Part shown: positions 30,813 through 39,012 of the stretch, piece after piece
Layout: every line of letters starts with the position of its first letter
Numbering within the stretch: the first letter of the stretch is position 1
NCBI GenBank assembly: GCA_045123975.1
Contig: JBGVKV010000063.1
Span: 1-64,000 of the forward strand
Source of the DNA: SIG701 sp045123975
Lineage (GTDB): Bacteria; Bacillota; Clostridia; Oscillospirales; CAG-272
Reading direction: 5' to 3'
Length of the DNA stretch: 64,000 nt
Program-made: the position numbers and the translations under genes
The notes under the pieces: generated by a model
Database searches by the model: none
What the model was told of the DNA's origin: nothing
Seen by the model: only the letters and a program-made list of their open reading frames with translations

Positions 30813-31700
30813 TTACAGCAGGATGGGCGTCAGTGCCCGGTTGATAGCTCCGCTGAGCAGCTCAGCCACTGAGGCGGCGATCACGTCGCTTTCCTTGGGA
30901 GATACGATGAAGCTGCGGCCGTTGTCCAGCACCTGCCGCAATTCCTCGGAGGCATCCTCAATCCCGGCCTGCTGCAGTGCATCCCATACAAGAGTGGCGG
31001 AATCCACTACGGTGGGCACGCCCAAAGCGATGACAGGGATGCCCATTTCCCCCTTGGTGATGGGAGTGCGGCAGTTGCCGATGCCCGATCCCGGGCGAAT
31101 GCCCGTGTCGGATATCTGAACGGTGGTCCCCAGCCGGGCGGTGGACCGTGCCGCCAGAGCGTCTACAGCCACGATGGCGTCCGCCCCGGCGGACCGTGCG
31201 GCTTCCGCAATCAGTGCGGCGGCCTCAAAGCCGGTTTGTCCCAACACTCCCGGCGAAAAGGCGGAAACCCGCACGCAGTCCAAAAGGGAAAAGAGATACT
31301 TCTCTTTCCTTGCGTGGTTGGTGACCGTTACCAGATCCGCCGTGCGGGGGCCGATGGAATCGGGGGTGATAAACCGATTTCCCAGTCCGGCCACCAGAAT
31401 GCCCGTTTCCTTACCCGGTGCCCGTCCCAGTGTGTCTGTCAGAAACTGGCGGAGCAGTTCTGCCGCCGCCCTTTGGACCCGCTGGGATTCCTTTCCGTCA
31501 AACAGCCAGATCTTGCCGCAGTGCAGCGTGGCGTACCGCCCCGGCGCGCGGCCGCTGATTTCTTCTTCCGCCCCCGGGCGGATTTCCATCTCCTCAACGG
31601 TGACACCATGAAGGGTGCGGGAGCGGACAGGGATGGCGCCGGCCCCGGGGGGCGGTGTGGATTCACAGGCCAGATCGGTGCGGCGAAGGAATGGATTCAT
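30813..31700 (-). CDS. gpr: GPR germination endopeptidase
   Basis: 295 residues, shorter than the Bacillus enzyme (about 370). It opens with FLRRTDLACES, the processed N-terminal region of the family, and carries GLGNRFITPDSIGP near residue 108, VDALAARSTARLGTTVQISDTG near residue 180 and the C-terminal ALGVPTVVDSATL. GPR degrades small acid-soluble spore proteins on germination. The ATG at 31700 follows AGAGG. A longer in-frame reading to 32069 would overlap the divergent gene and has no homology. Confidence 0.92.
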   Translation of the reverse strand: MNPFLRRTDLACESTPPPGAGAIPVRSRTLHGVTVEEMEIRPGAEEEISGRAPGRYATLHCGKIWLFDGKESQRVQRAAAELLRQFLTDTLGRAPGKETGILVAGLGNRFITPDSIGPRTADLVTVTNHARKEKYLFSLLDCVRVSAFSPGVLGQTGFEAAALIAEAARSAGADAIVAVDALAARSTARLGTTVQISDTGIRPGSGIGNCRTPITKGEMGIPVIALGVPTVVDSATLVWDALQQAGIEDASEELRQVLDNGRSFIVSPKESDVIAASVAELLSGAINRALTPILL

Positions 31701-31863
31701 AGAGGATTCCTCTGCTTTCGTATAAAAATAGGTATAGCGTGAAACGGTATTTCCCACCCGGAGCCGGGGAAGGCGTTTACACGGTGTACTGTCTAAAATG
31801 CCCAAAATCCGCAAAAATAATTGTGCATCTGTCCAAAAGTCATTTGGGGGATGCAATAGGTCA

Positions 31864-31892
31864 TTGATTCCCGTGTGTAAAAGTGGTATAAT
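31864..31892 (+). promoter_or_regulatory. Sigma-A promoter of the peptide-binding protein gene
   Basis: TTGATT (31864-31869), 17-bp spacer, TATAAT (31887-31892). The 268-bp gap to gpr holds no other signal I can support. Confidence 0.7.
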
Positions 31893-31968
31893 AAAATGAA
31901 TTATGGGCGCGTGTTTCCATTTGGCTGTGCCCGTGTGCAAACTACACGAGGAGGATGTTTCTACTATT

Positions 31969-33699
31969 ATGAAAAGAATGATATCTCTGATGCTCTGCGC
32001 CGTAATGCTTTTGGGCGTGCTTTCCGCGTGCACCACGCTGGAAAAGGGCGATAAGGGCATGGTGATCAATGTGTATATTGCTACCGAGCTGTTCGACTTT
32101 GACCCGGCCCGTCATTTTAACGATGACGCGATGGTTAAGATCTATGACCTGATTTATGAGGGCCTGACCGATCTGGACGAGAATGGCAAATGGAAAAAGG
32201 CTCTGATGAAGGAATATGAGATCATCGGCAACGCCGAGGACGGATATTCCATGCTCATCACCTTGAACAATACCCGCTGGAGTGACGGCCGTACCGTACA
32301 GGCTGCCGACTTCGTATATGCCTGGAAGCGCATTCTCTCCGTGGACTATCACAGCGAGGCAGCTACCCTTCTGTATGACGTGAAGAACGCGTACGAGGTT
32401 AAGCAGGGCGACGTTTCCATCGACGACGTGGGCATTGCAGCCGTTGATACGTACGTAATTCAGGTGGATTTCGTTTCCGAAATCAACGTGGATAACTTCT
32501 TCCAGAAGCTGGCCAGCCCCGCACTGGTTCCCCTTCGTGAGGACATCGTGGACCGCGATACCTACTGGGCAACCCAGACCGCGACCATCGCGACCAACGG
32601 TCCCTTCGCCATCAAGGAGATCAACAAGGGCGGCGTGCTTCGTCTGGAGCGTTCCGTACAGTACTACCTGAATCCCGAAGCAGAGAATCAGGCGCTGGAT
32701 ACTTACGTTATCCCCTATAAGATGCTGAACGATTATTCCGTTACCGACGTAATCGCCGAGTTTGAGGCAGGCAAGCTGTTCTACGTGGCAGAGATTCCGC
32801 TGGCTTCCCGCGCAGAGTACAAAAAGGAAGCGAAAGTTACCGATCTGCTGGCAACGCATACCTACTGCTTCAACACCAACAACGAACTGTTCAAGGATGC
32901 CCGTGTGCGCCGTGCTCTTTCCATGGCTCTGGACAGAAACGAGATCGTAAACATCGTTACCTTCGCTAAGCCCGCAACCGGTCTTATCCCCGAGAAGGTA
33001 TTCAATACTACCGCCAAGACCAGCTTCCGCAAGGAAGGTGAGAATCTGATCGCATCCACCGCCGATGTGGCCGGTGCAAAGGCACTGCTGCAGCAGGCAG
33101 GCGTAACGAGCGGCTCCTTCAGCATCGCTATCCGCCAGAATGAGGTGGACCGTGCCGTTGCCGATTACGTTAAGGGCGTTTGGGAATCCCTGGGCTTCAA
33201 GGTGACCGTTGAGGAAATCAAGCCCAAGAAGCTGATCGACTACGATCGCGCATACGCGGATACCTTCGCCGTTAAATACGAAACGGGCAACTTCGATGTA
33301 ATTGCCATCGATGCCCAGATGCTTTCTACCGATCCCTTCACCGCACTGGCTCCCTTTGCGGCCGCATTCTCCGGCAACGGTGTGGATATGAATTCCGCTA
33401 ACTACGATCTGTATCCTCACGTTACCGGCTACAACAGCGAGGCTTACAACAGCCTGATCGCCTCTGCTTACGCAGAGAAGGATGCCTCTGCCAGAGCCGC
33501 CATTCTCCACGAGGCTGAGAAGCTTCTGATGGAGGATATGCCCATCGCTCCCTTGTTCTTCATGCAGGATGCATACCTGATCCACGACGATCTGTCCGGC
33601 TATAAGTCCTCTTACTTCGGCAGCCGTGACTTCAAGGGTATGAAGCTGAAGAACTATATGGATTACCTGCCTAAGGAAACCGCGGCACCTCAGGAATAA
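31969..33699 (+). CDS. Peptide ABC transporter substrate-binding lipoprotein (OppA/DppA-like)
   Basis: 576 residues. The signal peptide ends at the lipobox LSAC with Cys21. The SBP family 5 fold is clear: VINVYIATELFDFDPARHFND, then DGRTVQAADFVYAWKRIL near residue 105, FKDARVRRALSMALDRNEIV near residue 308 and a C-terminal region with YPHVTGYNSEAYN. It should bind peptides outside the membrane. No permease or ATPase genes are next to it, so it is an orphan receptor here. GAGGAGG lies 14 bases before the ATG, which is rather far. Confidence 0.9.
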   Translation: MKRMISLMLCAVMLLGVLSACTTLEKGDKGMVINVYIATELFDFDPARHFNDDAMVKIYDLIYEGLTDLDENGKWKKALMKEYEIIGNAEDGYSMLITLNNTRWSDGRTVQAADFVYAWKRILSVDYHSEAATLLYDVKNAYEVKQGDVSIDDVGIAAVDTYVIQVDFVSEINVDNFFQKLASPALVPLREDIVDRDTYWATQTATIATNGPFAIKEINKGGVLRLERSVQYYLNPEAENQALDTYVIPYKMLNDYSVTDVIAEFEAGKLFYVAEIPLASRAEYKKEAKVTDLLATHTYCFNTNNELFKDARVRRALSMALDRNEIVNIVTFAKPATGLIPEKVFNTTAKTSFRKEGENLIASTADVAGAKALLQQAGVTSGSFSIAIRQNEVDRAVADYVKGVWESLGFKVTVEEIKPKKLIDYDRAYADTFAVKYETGNFDVIAIDAQMLSTDPFTALAPFAAAFSGNGVDMNSANYDLYPHVTGYNSEAYNSLIASAYAEKDASARAAILHEAEKLLMEDMPIAPLFFMQDAYLIHDDLSGYKSSYFGSRDFKGMKLKNYMDYLPKETAAPQE

Positions 33700-33720
33700 T
33701 TCCGTTTCTTGATTGTATTT

Positions 33721-33749
33721 ATCGGGAGGCACTGCGCCTCCCGATTTTC
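33721..33749 (+). terminator. Terminator of the peptide-binding protein gene
   Basis: A 10-bp perfect stem (33721-33730 and 33736-33745) with an ACTGC loop and a short T run. Confidence 0.8.
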
Positions 33750-33779
33750 ATCGCTTTGATGTGACAGGAGGAGTACAGC

Positions 33780-34361
33780 ATGCCGGCACCGCTCCATGAT
33801 AAAAATGAAATAAAGATCTTTACTCTGTTTCTTTTGGACAAGATTGGCTACCCGCTGGATTACAATAATATTGCCTCCATCGTTGTGCAGGACGGCGTCG
33901 TGCGGTACTTCGATTTCGCCGACTGCTTCTTTCAGCTTCTGGATGCGGGCCATATCTGCCGCGCAGAGGATGCGGATACACAGCTGAGCTTGGACGGGTC
34001 GGTGGACTCGGAGCAGGAGGAGAAGTACGTAATCACCGACACCGGTCGGCAGGTTGCCCGCGTGTTGGGGGATAAGCTGATGATCCGCGTGCGGGAACAG
34101 GGCATCCGCAGTGCGCTGCGCCACCTCTCCCTGCAAAAGCTGGGCGCCGTTATTGATCAGAATTATGAGCCCGACGGAGACGGCTATGCCTACCGCTGCT
34201 CCATTAAAGATCCCCAGGGCCAGGTTTTGTCCGTTCACGTCCGCTTGGATAACAAGTGGCAGCTGGATCGGGTTCTGAAGAATTTCGCAGACCGTCCCGA
34301 CGTGATCTATCGGGGAATTCTGGCGCTCCTCAACGGAGATGTAAACTATATTTTTGAATAA
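33780..34361 (+). CDS. DUF4364 family protein (winged-helix-like)
   Basis: 193 residues. The N terminus NEIKIFTLFLLDKIGYPLDY matches the DUF4364 start seen across Clostridia. The first 100 residues look like a winged helix (FDFADCFFQLLDAGHI, YVITDTGRQVARVL), so a DNA-binding regulator is likely but unproven. GGAGG precedes the ATG by nine bases. It is followed by a 141-bp gap with a strong promoter for the next gene. Confidence 0.82.
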   Translation: MPAPLHDKNEIKIFTLFLLDKIGYPLDYNNIASIVVQDGVVRYFDFADCFFQLLDAGHICRAEDADTQLSLDGSVDSEQEEKYVITDTGRQVARVLGDKLMIRVREQGIRSALRHLSLQKLGAVIDQNYEPDGDGYAYRCSIKDPQGQVLSVHVRLDNKWQLDRVLKNFADRPDVIYRGILALLNGDVNYIFE

Positions 34362-34449
34362 TTTAATTCATTCGACAGGGATGTGCGTTTGTCGTCAGAA
34401 ATATTTTTCACAAATTGTACAAAGTTAGGAAAAAATTTTTCGTTGACTA

Positions 34450-34477
34450 TTGACAAAGCCATATTTCGTGTTATAAT
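34450..34477 (+). promoter_or_regulatory. Consensus sigma-A promoter of the sigma-factor gene
   Basis: TTGACA (34450-34455), 16-bp spacer, TATAAT (34472-34477). Transcription should start near 34484, only about 20 bases before the GTG at 34503. Confidence 0.8.
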
Positions 34478-34502
34478 GGATTCATAAATCAGTAAAGAAT
34501 TT

Positions 34503-35084
34503 GTGGTGGATTTCTTGCGGGAACAGTTACGTAACCTGCTTGATGCAGTCGTACAGGGCGATCAAGGCGCTTTTGAGCGCTTGTCCGAATTGTATACCCC
34601 GCTGATCCGTTCCATGAGTGCCCGTTTCATTGAGTCTTTGTCTGCGCAAAACGATGCCGGTTTGATCGATGTACAGGATTTGGAGCAAGAGGCACGTCTT
34701 GCGCTTTTTCGCGCTGTAAATTCCTACAACCGTAAGCAGCAGGATGTCAGCTTTGGCTTGTATGCCAAAATATGCATACGAAACGCATTCATTTCACAGC
34801 TGAGAAAAGCAAAAACATCCCGCGCCCGCAAGGAAAAAGCGAACCGACACGTCCCCCGCCAGGCGGAGGATCCGCTTCTGTCCGTTATATCGGAGGAGGA
34901 AGCCGTGTCGCTGAAGGGCAAGATCCGTCAGGTCCTGTCTTCCTACGAGAACGAGATTTTCGAGCAATATATAAGTGGCAGGCCCGTGAGGGACATTGCT
35001 GACAGCGTCGGCCGACCGGAGAAATCTGTAAGTAATGCTGTTTACAGAATCCGTGTAAAAATCCGGGGCTTGCTGAAGCAATAA
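34503..35084 (+). CDS. Sigma-70 family RNA polymerase sigma factor (SigH-like)
   Basis: 193 residues. Region 2 covers about 20-95 (GDQGAFERLSELYTPLIR, then DLEQEARLALFRAVNSY and FGLYAKICIRNAFIS). Region 4 covers about 135-190 (EIFEQYISGRPVRDIADSVG, SVSNAVYRIRVKIRG). The build matches the small sigma-H/Spo0H class, which drives early sporulation in relatives; it is shorter than Bacillus SigH. No anti-sigma gene is adjacent. The GTG start has no clear ribosome site and the leader is very short, which may mean weak or leaderless-like translation. Confidence 0.85.
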   Translation: MVDFLREQLRNLLDAVVQGDQGAFERLSELYTPLIRSMSARFIESLSAQNDAGLIDVQDLEQEARLALFRAVNSYNRKQQDVSFGLYAKICIRNAFISQLRKAKTSRARKEKANRHVPRQAEDPLLSVISEEEAVSLKGKIRQVLSSYENEIFEQYISGRPVRDIADSVGRPEKSVSNAVYRIRVKIRGLLKQ

Positions 35085-35122
35085 TTCGATATTATAATGC
35101 CGAAGGCATTTTTAATAGGTAA

Positions 35123-35183
35123 GCCCGTATAGCTTAATACAGAGCGTTGGCGACAAAGGTGACGGTTGAAGTCCGTCGAGGGC
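35123..35183 (+). other. tRNA-like 61-base element between sigma factor and zinc-ribbon genes
   Basis: GCCC (35123-35126) and GGGC (35180-35183) can close a fold with a D-arm-like hairpin (35132-35143) and a perfect 5-bp T-arm-like hairpin (35161-35165 with 35173-35177, loop TTGAAGT). It is about 12 bases too short for a tRNA, and no proper anticodon stem or loop forms. It could be a tRNA remnant or a structured leader for the gene at 35222. Confidence 0.35.
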
Positions 35184-35221
35184 AAAATTATTTATCCATA
35201 TTTTTAAGCGAGGTTATTGAA

Positions 35222-35500
35222 ATGTTTCAGGACAAGACACTGACGTGCAAAGAGTGCGGCAACGAGTTCGTATTCACCGCAGGCGAGCAGGAATTCTACG
35301 CAGAGAAGGGCTTCCAGAACGAGCCCCAGAGATGCAAGGCATGCCGTGATGCACGCAAGAACGCAACCAAGACTCAGCGTGAGATGTTCACCACCGTTTG
35401 CGCTAGATGCGGCAAGGAAGCTAAGGTTCCTTTCCAGCCCACCAGCGACAGACCTGTATACTGCAGCGAGTGCTTCGCAGCTATCAAAGAACAGCAGTAA
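35222..35500 (+). CDS. Small zinc-ribbon protein (zf-trcl-like)
   Basis: 92 residues with two zinc-ribbon units: CKECGNEF and CKACRDARK in the first half, CARCGKEA and CSECFAAIK in the second. The phrase FTAGEQEFYAEKGFQNEPQRC is typical of this clostridial family. The role is unknown; the size and charge fit an RNA-binding or ribosome-associated protein. The ATG at 35222 follows GCGAGG. Codon use is highly biased (tight, expression-type), which suggests a well-expressed gene. A terminator follows. Confidence 0.85.
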   Translation: MFQDKTLTCKECGNEFVFTAGEQEFYAEKGFQNEPQRCKACRDARKNATKTQREMFTTVCARCGKEAKVPFQPTSDRPVYCSECFAAIKEQQ

Positions 35501-35527
35501 TTTCTTTGTACGCGTAGTATAAATAAC

Positions 35528-35561
35528 AGAAGATGCGATCTTTCGCATCTTCTTTATTTTT
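35528..35561 (+). terminator. Terminator of the zinc-ribbon gene
   Basis: An 11-bp perfect stem (35528-35538 and 35543-35553) with a TCTT loop, then a T-rich run. Confidence 0.85.
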
Positions 35562-35614
35562 TGCCGAAAAACGGGATTTATCCAGGGATTTCCGTATAAA
35601 AATCAGAAATAATA

Positions 35615-35643
35615 TGTACAAAGAGATAATTTTGTGGTATAAT
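35615..35643 (+). promoter_or_regulatory. Sigma-A promoter of rlmB
   Basis: TGTACA (35615-35620), 17-bp spacer, TATAAT (35638-35643), with a leader of about 90 bases. Confidence 0.6.
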
Positions 35644-35738
35644 GGGCATAACCAAAACTGTTTTTTCACGCAGGTAACAGCAAATCGTCGAAAAAAACGG
35701 AAATTATAGGGAAAGATTGCGCTTGCAACAGTCAGTGT

Positions 35739-36593
35739 ATGGATAACTATTCAAATAAAAAATTCAATAAGAACAAAAGAGGTCCTCAGGGAGGCAATCG
35801 CCGTCCCGGATACGGGGCCAAGCAGGATCGCCGTCCCGGTGTGGACGTGCCCGCCGCCGCACCGGAGAACATCGTCTCCGGACGGAATTCCGTGAGAGAG
35901 CTTCTCAAATCCGGTCGGTCTGTGGATAAGCTTTTCGTCCGTACCGGCGACAGAGAAGGCTCCATTACGGTGATTGTGGCGGAGGCTATCCGTATGGGAA
36001 TCCCCGTGATCGAGGTGGATGGCTCCAAGTTGGACGCTATGACCTGCGGTGCCCATCATCAGGGTGTGGCGGCCATGGCTGCGGAAAAGCAGTACGTGGA
36101 TCTGGAAACCATTGTGAACATTGCCCACGAAAGAGGCGAAAGACCTCTGGTGGTAGTTTGCGACGGTATTGAGGATCCCCACAATCTGGGTGCGGTAATC
36201 CGCTGTGCGGAATGTGCCGGTGCCCACGGTATCGTGTTGCCCAAGCGGCACGCGGTGGGCCTTACCCCCGTGGTAACGTCCGCATCTGCCGGTGCTCTGG
36301 AGCATATGGCGGTAGCCAAGGTGCAGAACATCGCCGCCGCTATTGAAAAGCTGAAGGAGCTGGGCCTGTGGATCTTCACCGCCGAGGCCGGCGGCACCCC
36401 CTACTACGAAACGGACTGGAAGTGCGGCGCTGCTGTCGTGATGGGCAGTGAGGGCCAGGGCGTCAGCCGTTTGGTAAAGGAAAAGAGCGATTTCATCGTG
36501 TCCATCCCCATGTACGGAAAAGTCAATTCTCTGAATGTTTCCACCGCCGCGTCGGTGATTCTTTGCCATGCTGCCCGCATGCAGCGAACCTAA
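35739..36593 (+). CDS. rlmB: TrmH/SpoU family RNA 2'-O-methyltransferase (RlmB-like)
   Basis: 284 residues. A basic, Asn/Lys/Arg-rich extension (1-40) precedes the substrate-binding domain (ENIVSGRNSVRELL) and the knotted SPOUT domain: DGIEDPHNLGAVIRCAECAG near residue 141, VVMGSEGQGVSRLV near residue 227 and IPMYGKVNSLNVSTAASV near residue 252. The family 2'-O-methylates 23S rRNA or tRNA; RlmB (G2251) is the likeliest. The ATG at 35739 has no clear ribosome site, so the start is less sure than the product. Confidence 0.88.
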   Translation: MDNYSNKKFNKNKRGPQGGNRRPGYGAKQDRRPGVDVPAAAPENIVSGRNSVRELLKSGRSVDKLFVRTGDREGSITVIVAEAIRMGIPVIEVDGSKLDAMTCGAHHQGVAAMAAEKQYVDLETIVNIAHERGERPLVVVCDGIEDPHNLGAVIRCAECAGAHGIVLPKRHAVGLTPVVTSASAGALEHMAVAKVQNIAAAIEKLKELGLWIFTAEAGGTPYYETDWKCGAAVVMGSEGQGVSRLVKEKSDFIVSIPMYGKVNSLNVSTAASVILCHAARMQRT

Positions 36594-36619
36594 AAACGTT
36601 GATGAATGGGTGAATGATT

Positions 36620-38962
36620 ATGAGTGAAAAATTCAGATCCGCATCGAAGGAGCCGGGCAATACTGAATCTGCCGGTTCCCTGAAGGAAAAACTGAGTGGT
36701 ACCTCTGCTCCCGACGCCGGTGTCGACGGAGATCTGGATATCCAGGATCTTCTGAAAAAGTACCTTCCCGAATTTGCCGAGGAAGAAAAAGCCGAGGAGA
36801 CTCCCGCAAAAGAGGCTGTCGAGACGGTTCCTGCCGCTGCAACGGAAACGGAGATTGTGGAGGATTCCGAAGAGGAAAGTGAAGAGGAGGAAGCCAAAAG
36901 CGGCTTCTTTGCCCGCCTGCGCGCCTCCGTTGCCAAAGAGGAAGAGGAGCCGGTGATTCCCGATATGTCCTTGTATGAGGAGATTTCGGCGGAAAACGGC
37001 AACGATTCCCGTGCCGAGGATGAGTTGGACCAGAAGCAAGATGAGAACATCCCGGAGGAGGAGACTCCCGTTCTCGATGAGGAGGAAGATGCTCCCGCCG
37101 AAATGGATGAGACCGATCTCAATCTCCTGATGGGCCTGGGCCTGGAGGATCAGATTGATAAAACCGTCGGTGAGGGAACGGCCGATATGATGGCCGCACA
37201 GAACGACGAGGATATCCGCCGTCTGGAGGAAGAGAAGCGCCGTGCCGGCGAGTACGAATATACCGAGCGGGAGCAGACTCCCCAGATCGCTCAGGCATAT
37301 AAGACCTCCTTCCGCTTTACCAAGATCAAGATGATCGTCGGACTGTTTTTGACGGCAATCCTCTTCTTCTATGAGAATATTACGCTGTTCGGTATTCAGT
37401 TTGCCGGTGCTTTGGATCCGGCCATCTATCCGGTAGTGTATATTATGATGAGCTTGCAGATCATGCTGCTGGTGTGTGCCGTGGCGTATGAGCAGATCTT
37501 TATCGGCTTCCGCAATCTGTTTACCGGACATCCCACACCGGAGAGCGTTGTGTCTCTGCTGACGGTGTTCGGCACGCTGTATTCCTTCTACGCCTCAATC
37601 GTTGCTACCCAGGGCGTGGAGCCGATTATGTACAACTTTGCCGTGGCCGCCTGCGCCGTTATGTCGCTGATCTTCTCTTATTTCAATACGAAACGCGAGA
37701 TCTTCAGCTTCAATATCGTTTCTTCCAAGAAACCCAAATACGTGTTCCACCGGGTTACCCCGGAGATGGGCGTGCCTGAGAGCGAGGCCTTTGCGGCTAC
37801 CGATGAGGACAGCCCCGACGTGCTGCAGATCCGTAAGAGCGGCTTTGTGGACGGTTACTTCGAGAGAAGCACCGCACCGCTCCATTCCACCCGCATCTAC
37901 GTGGCTGCTATGCTTACCCTTGTTACCGTGGCCGCCATTCTTCTGGCAGTGCTGGGCTCTCTGGGTGGTGCCAGTGCCTATGAGGCCGTATCCATCGCCT
38001 ATATCGCCGTACTTGCCGCCGTTCCCATGTCTATGTTCTTTACATACAGCTATCCCTTCTACAAAGCCAACAAGGAAGCGTATGAAAACGACAGCACCAT
38101 CGTGGGTGAGGCGTCCCTGGAGGAGTATTCCGGCTCTTCCATCATCTCCTTTGAGGATAACAACGTGTTCCCCTCCTACGGCGTAAAGGTGCAGAATATC
38201 AAGATCTACAACAACAACCGTATCGACCGGGTGCTGTACGCCGCTACCAGCGTCTTCTCCGCCGCCGGCGGTCCCTTGAAGGACGTATTTGAGCTTGCTA
38301 CCATCGAGATGGGACATTCCGAGGACGTGGAGATTCTGCGTGCCGGTGTGGGCTATCTGGAATGCACCGTGGACGGCCACAAGTACACCTTCGGCCGTTA
38401 CGACGTGCTGACGGAGCTGGGTATGGAGTTGCCTGAGGAAAGCATGGAAGAGGATTCCTATATTGAAGGGGATCTGAGCATTATGTACATGCTCCGTGAG
38501 GGTGATCTTATTGCCAAGATGTTCATCAAGTACGTGATGGATGCGGACTTCGAGTTCATTCTCCGCCAGTTTGCTCAGAACGGCAGCTGCGTGTGCATCA
38601 AGACATACGATCCCAACATCGACGAGGCCATGATCTTCAGAAAGATCCACAGCAAAAAGTACCCCATGAAGGTCATCAAGAACTACGAATCCACCGAGGG
38701 TGTGGATCGGCTGAACAGCGGTATCGTGACCCGTGGTACCACCAAGTCTCTGTTGCAGACGGTTTCCTTCTGTGATATGGTGCTCAGCGTAAAGCGCACC
38801 AATATGGTGATCAGCGTGGCATCTGCCCTCGTTACCTTGGTCATTCTGTTTATTGTATCCCTGTCGGATAATTTGGGCGCCATCGGTTCCTGGCTGATCG
38901 TTTTGAATCAGCTGTTCTGGATGCTCCCCGCTATGCTGACAACAAAACTGTATATCCGATAA
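36620..38962 (+). CDS. P-type-ATPase-like membrane protein with degenerate phosphorylation motif
   Basis: 780 residues. An acidic, Glu-rich cytoplasmic tail (1-230) is followed by membrane segments (about 238-255, 270-290, 308-330, 338-355, 425-450 and 455-475) and a large soluble part (475-730), then a final helix pair. The layout follows P1B-type ATPases. The M4-like helix has a Pro near 469 where the ion-binding CPC stands, and VGEASLEEYSGSSIISFED leads into DNNVF (Asp513) where the catalytic DKTGT belongs. TGES and the TGD and GDGxND loops are not recognisable. I infer a non-transporting pseudo-ATPase. The ATG at 36620 is spaced better from GGGTGA than the one at 36614. Confidence 0.7.
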   Translation: MSEKFRSASKEPGNTESAGSLKEKLSGTSAPDAGVDGDLDIQDLLKKYLPEFAEEEKAEETPAKEAVETVPAAATETEIVEDSEEESEEEEAKSGFFARLRASVAKEEEEPVIPDMSLYEEISAENGNDSRAEDELDQKQDENIPEEETPVLDEEEDAPAEMDETDLNLLMGLGLEDQIDKTVGEGTADMMAAQNDEDIRRLEEEKRRAGEYEYTEREQTPQIAQAYKTSFRFTKIKMIVGLFLTAILFFYENITLFGIQFAGALDPAIYPVVYIMMSLQIMLLVCAVAYEQIFIGFRNLFTGHPTPESVVSLLTVFGTLYSFYASIVATQGVEPIMYNFAVAACAVMSLIFSYFNTKREIFSFNIVSSKKPKYVFHRVTPEMGVPESEAFAATDEDSPDVLQIRKSGFVDGYFERSTAPLHSTRIYVAAMLTLVTVAAILLAVLGSLGGASAYEAVSIAYIAVLAAVPMSMFFTYSYPFYKANKEAYENDSTIVGEASLEEYSGSSIISFEDNNVFPSYGVKVQNIKIYNNNRIDRVLYAATSVFSAAGGPLKDVFELATIEMGHSEDVEILRAGVGYLECTVDGHKYTFGRYDVLTELGMELPEESMEEDSYIEGDLSIMYMLREGDLIAKMFIKYVMDADFEFILRQFAQNGSCVCIKTYDPNIDEAMIFRKIHSKKYPMKVIKNYESTEGVDRLNSGIVTRGTTKSLLQTVSFCDMVLSVKRTNMVISVASALVTLVILFIVSLSDNLGAIGSWLIVLNQLFWMLPAMLTTKLYIR

Positions 38963-38970
38963 TATAACGG

Positions 38971-38998
38971 AAGGGGAGGGAGGATTCCTTCCCCTTTT
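38971..38998 (+). terminator. Terminator after the P-type-ATPase-like gene
   Basis: An 11-bp stem (38971-38981 and 38986-38996) with one G-T pair and a short T run, ending 14 bases before the next start. Confidence 0.6.
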
Positions 38999-39012
38999 CC
39001 ACAGGAGTTTTT

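Noticed and set aside
31701..32069. N-terminal extension of GPR to 32069
   Set aside because: It would run through the promoter and start of the divergent lipoprotein gene, has no ribosome site and no GPR similarity.
35123..35183. Functional tRNA gene
   Set aside because: Only 61 bases, no anticodon stem or T at the position before the anticodon, and a non-canonical T loop.
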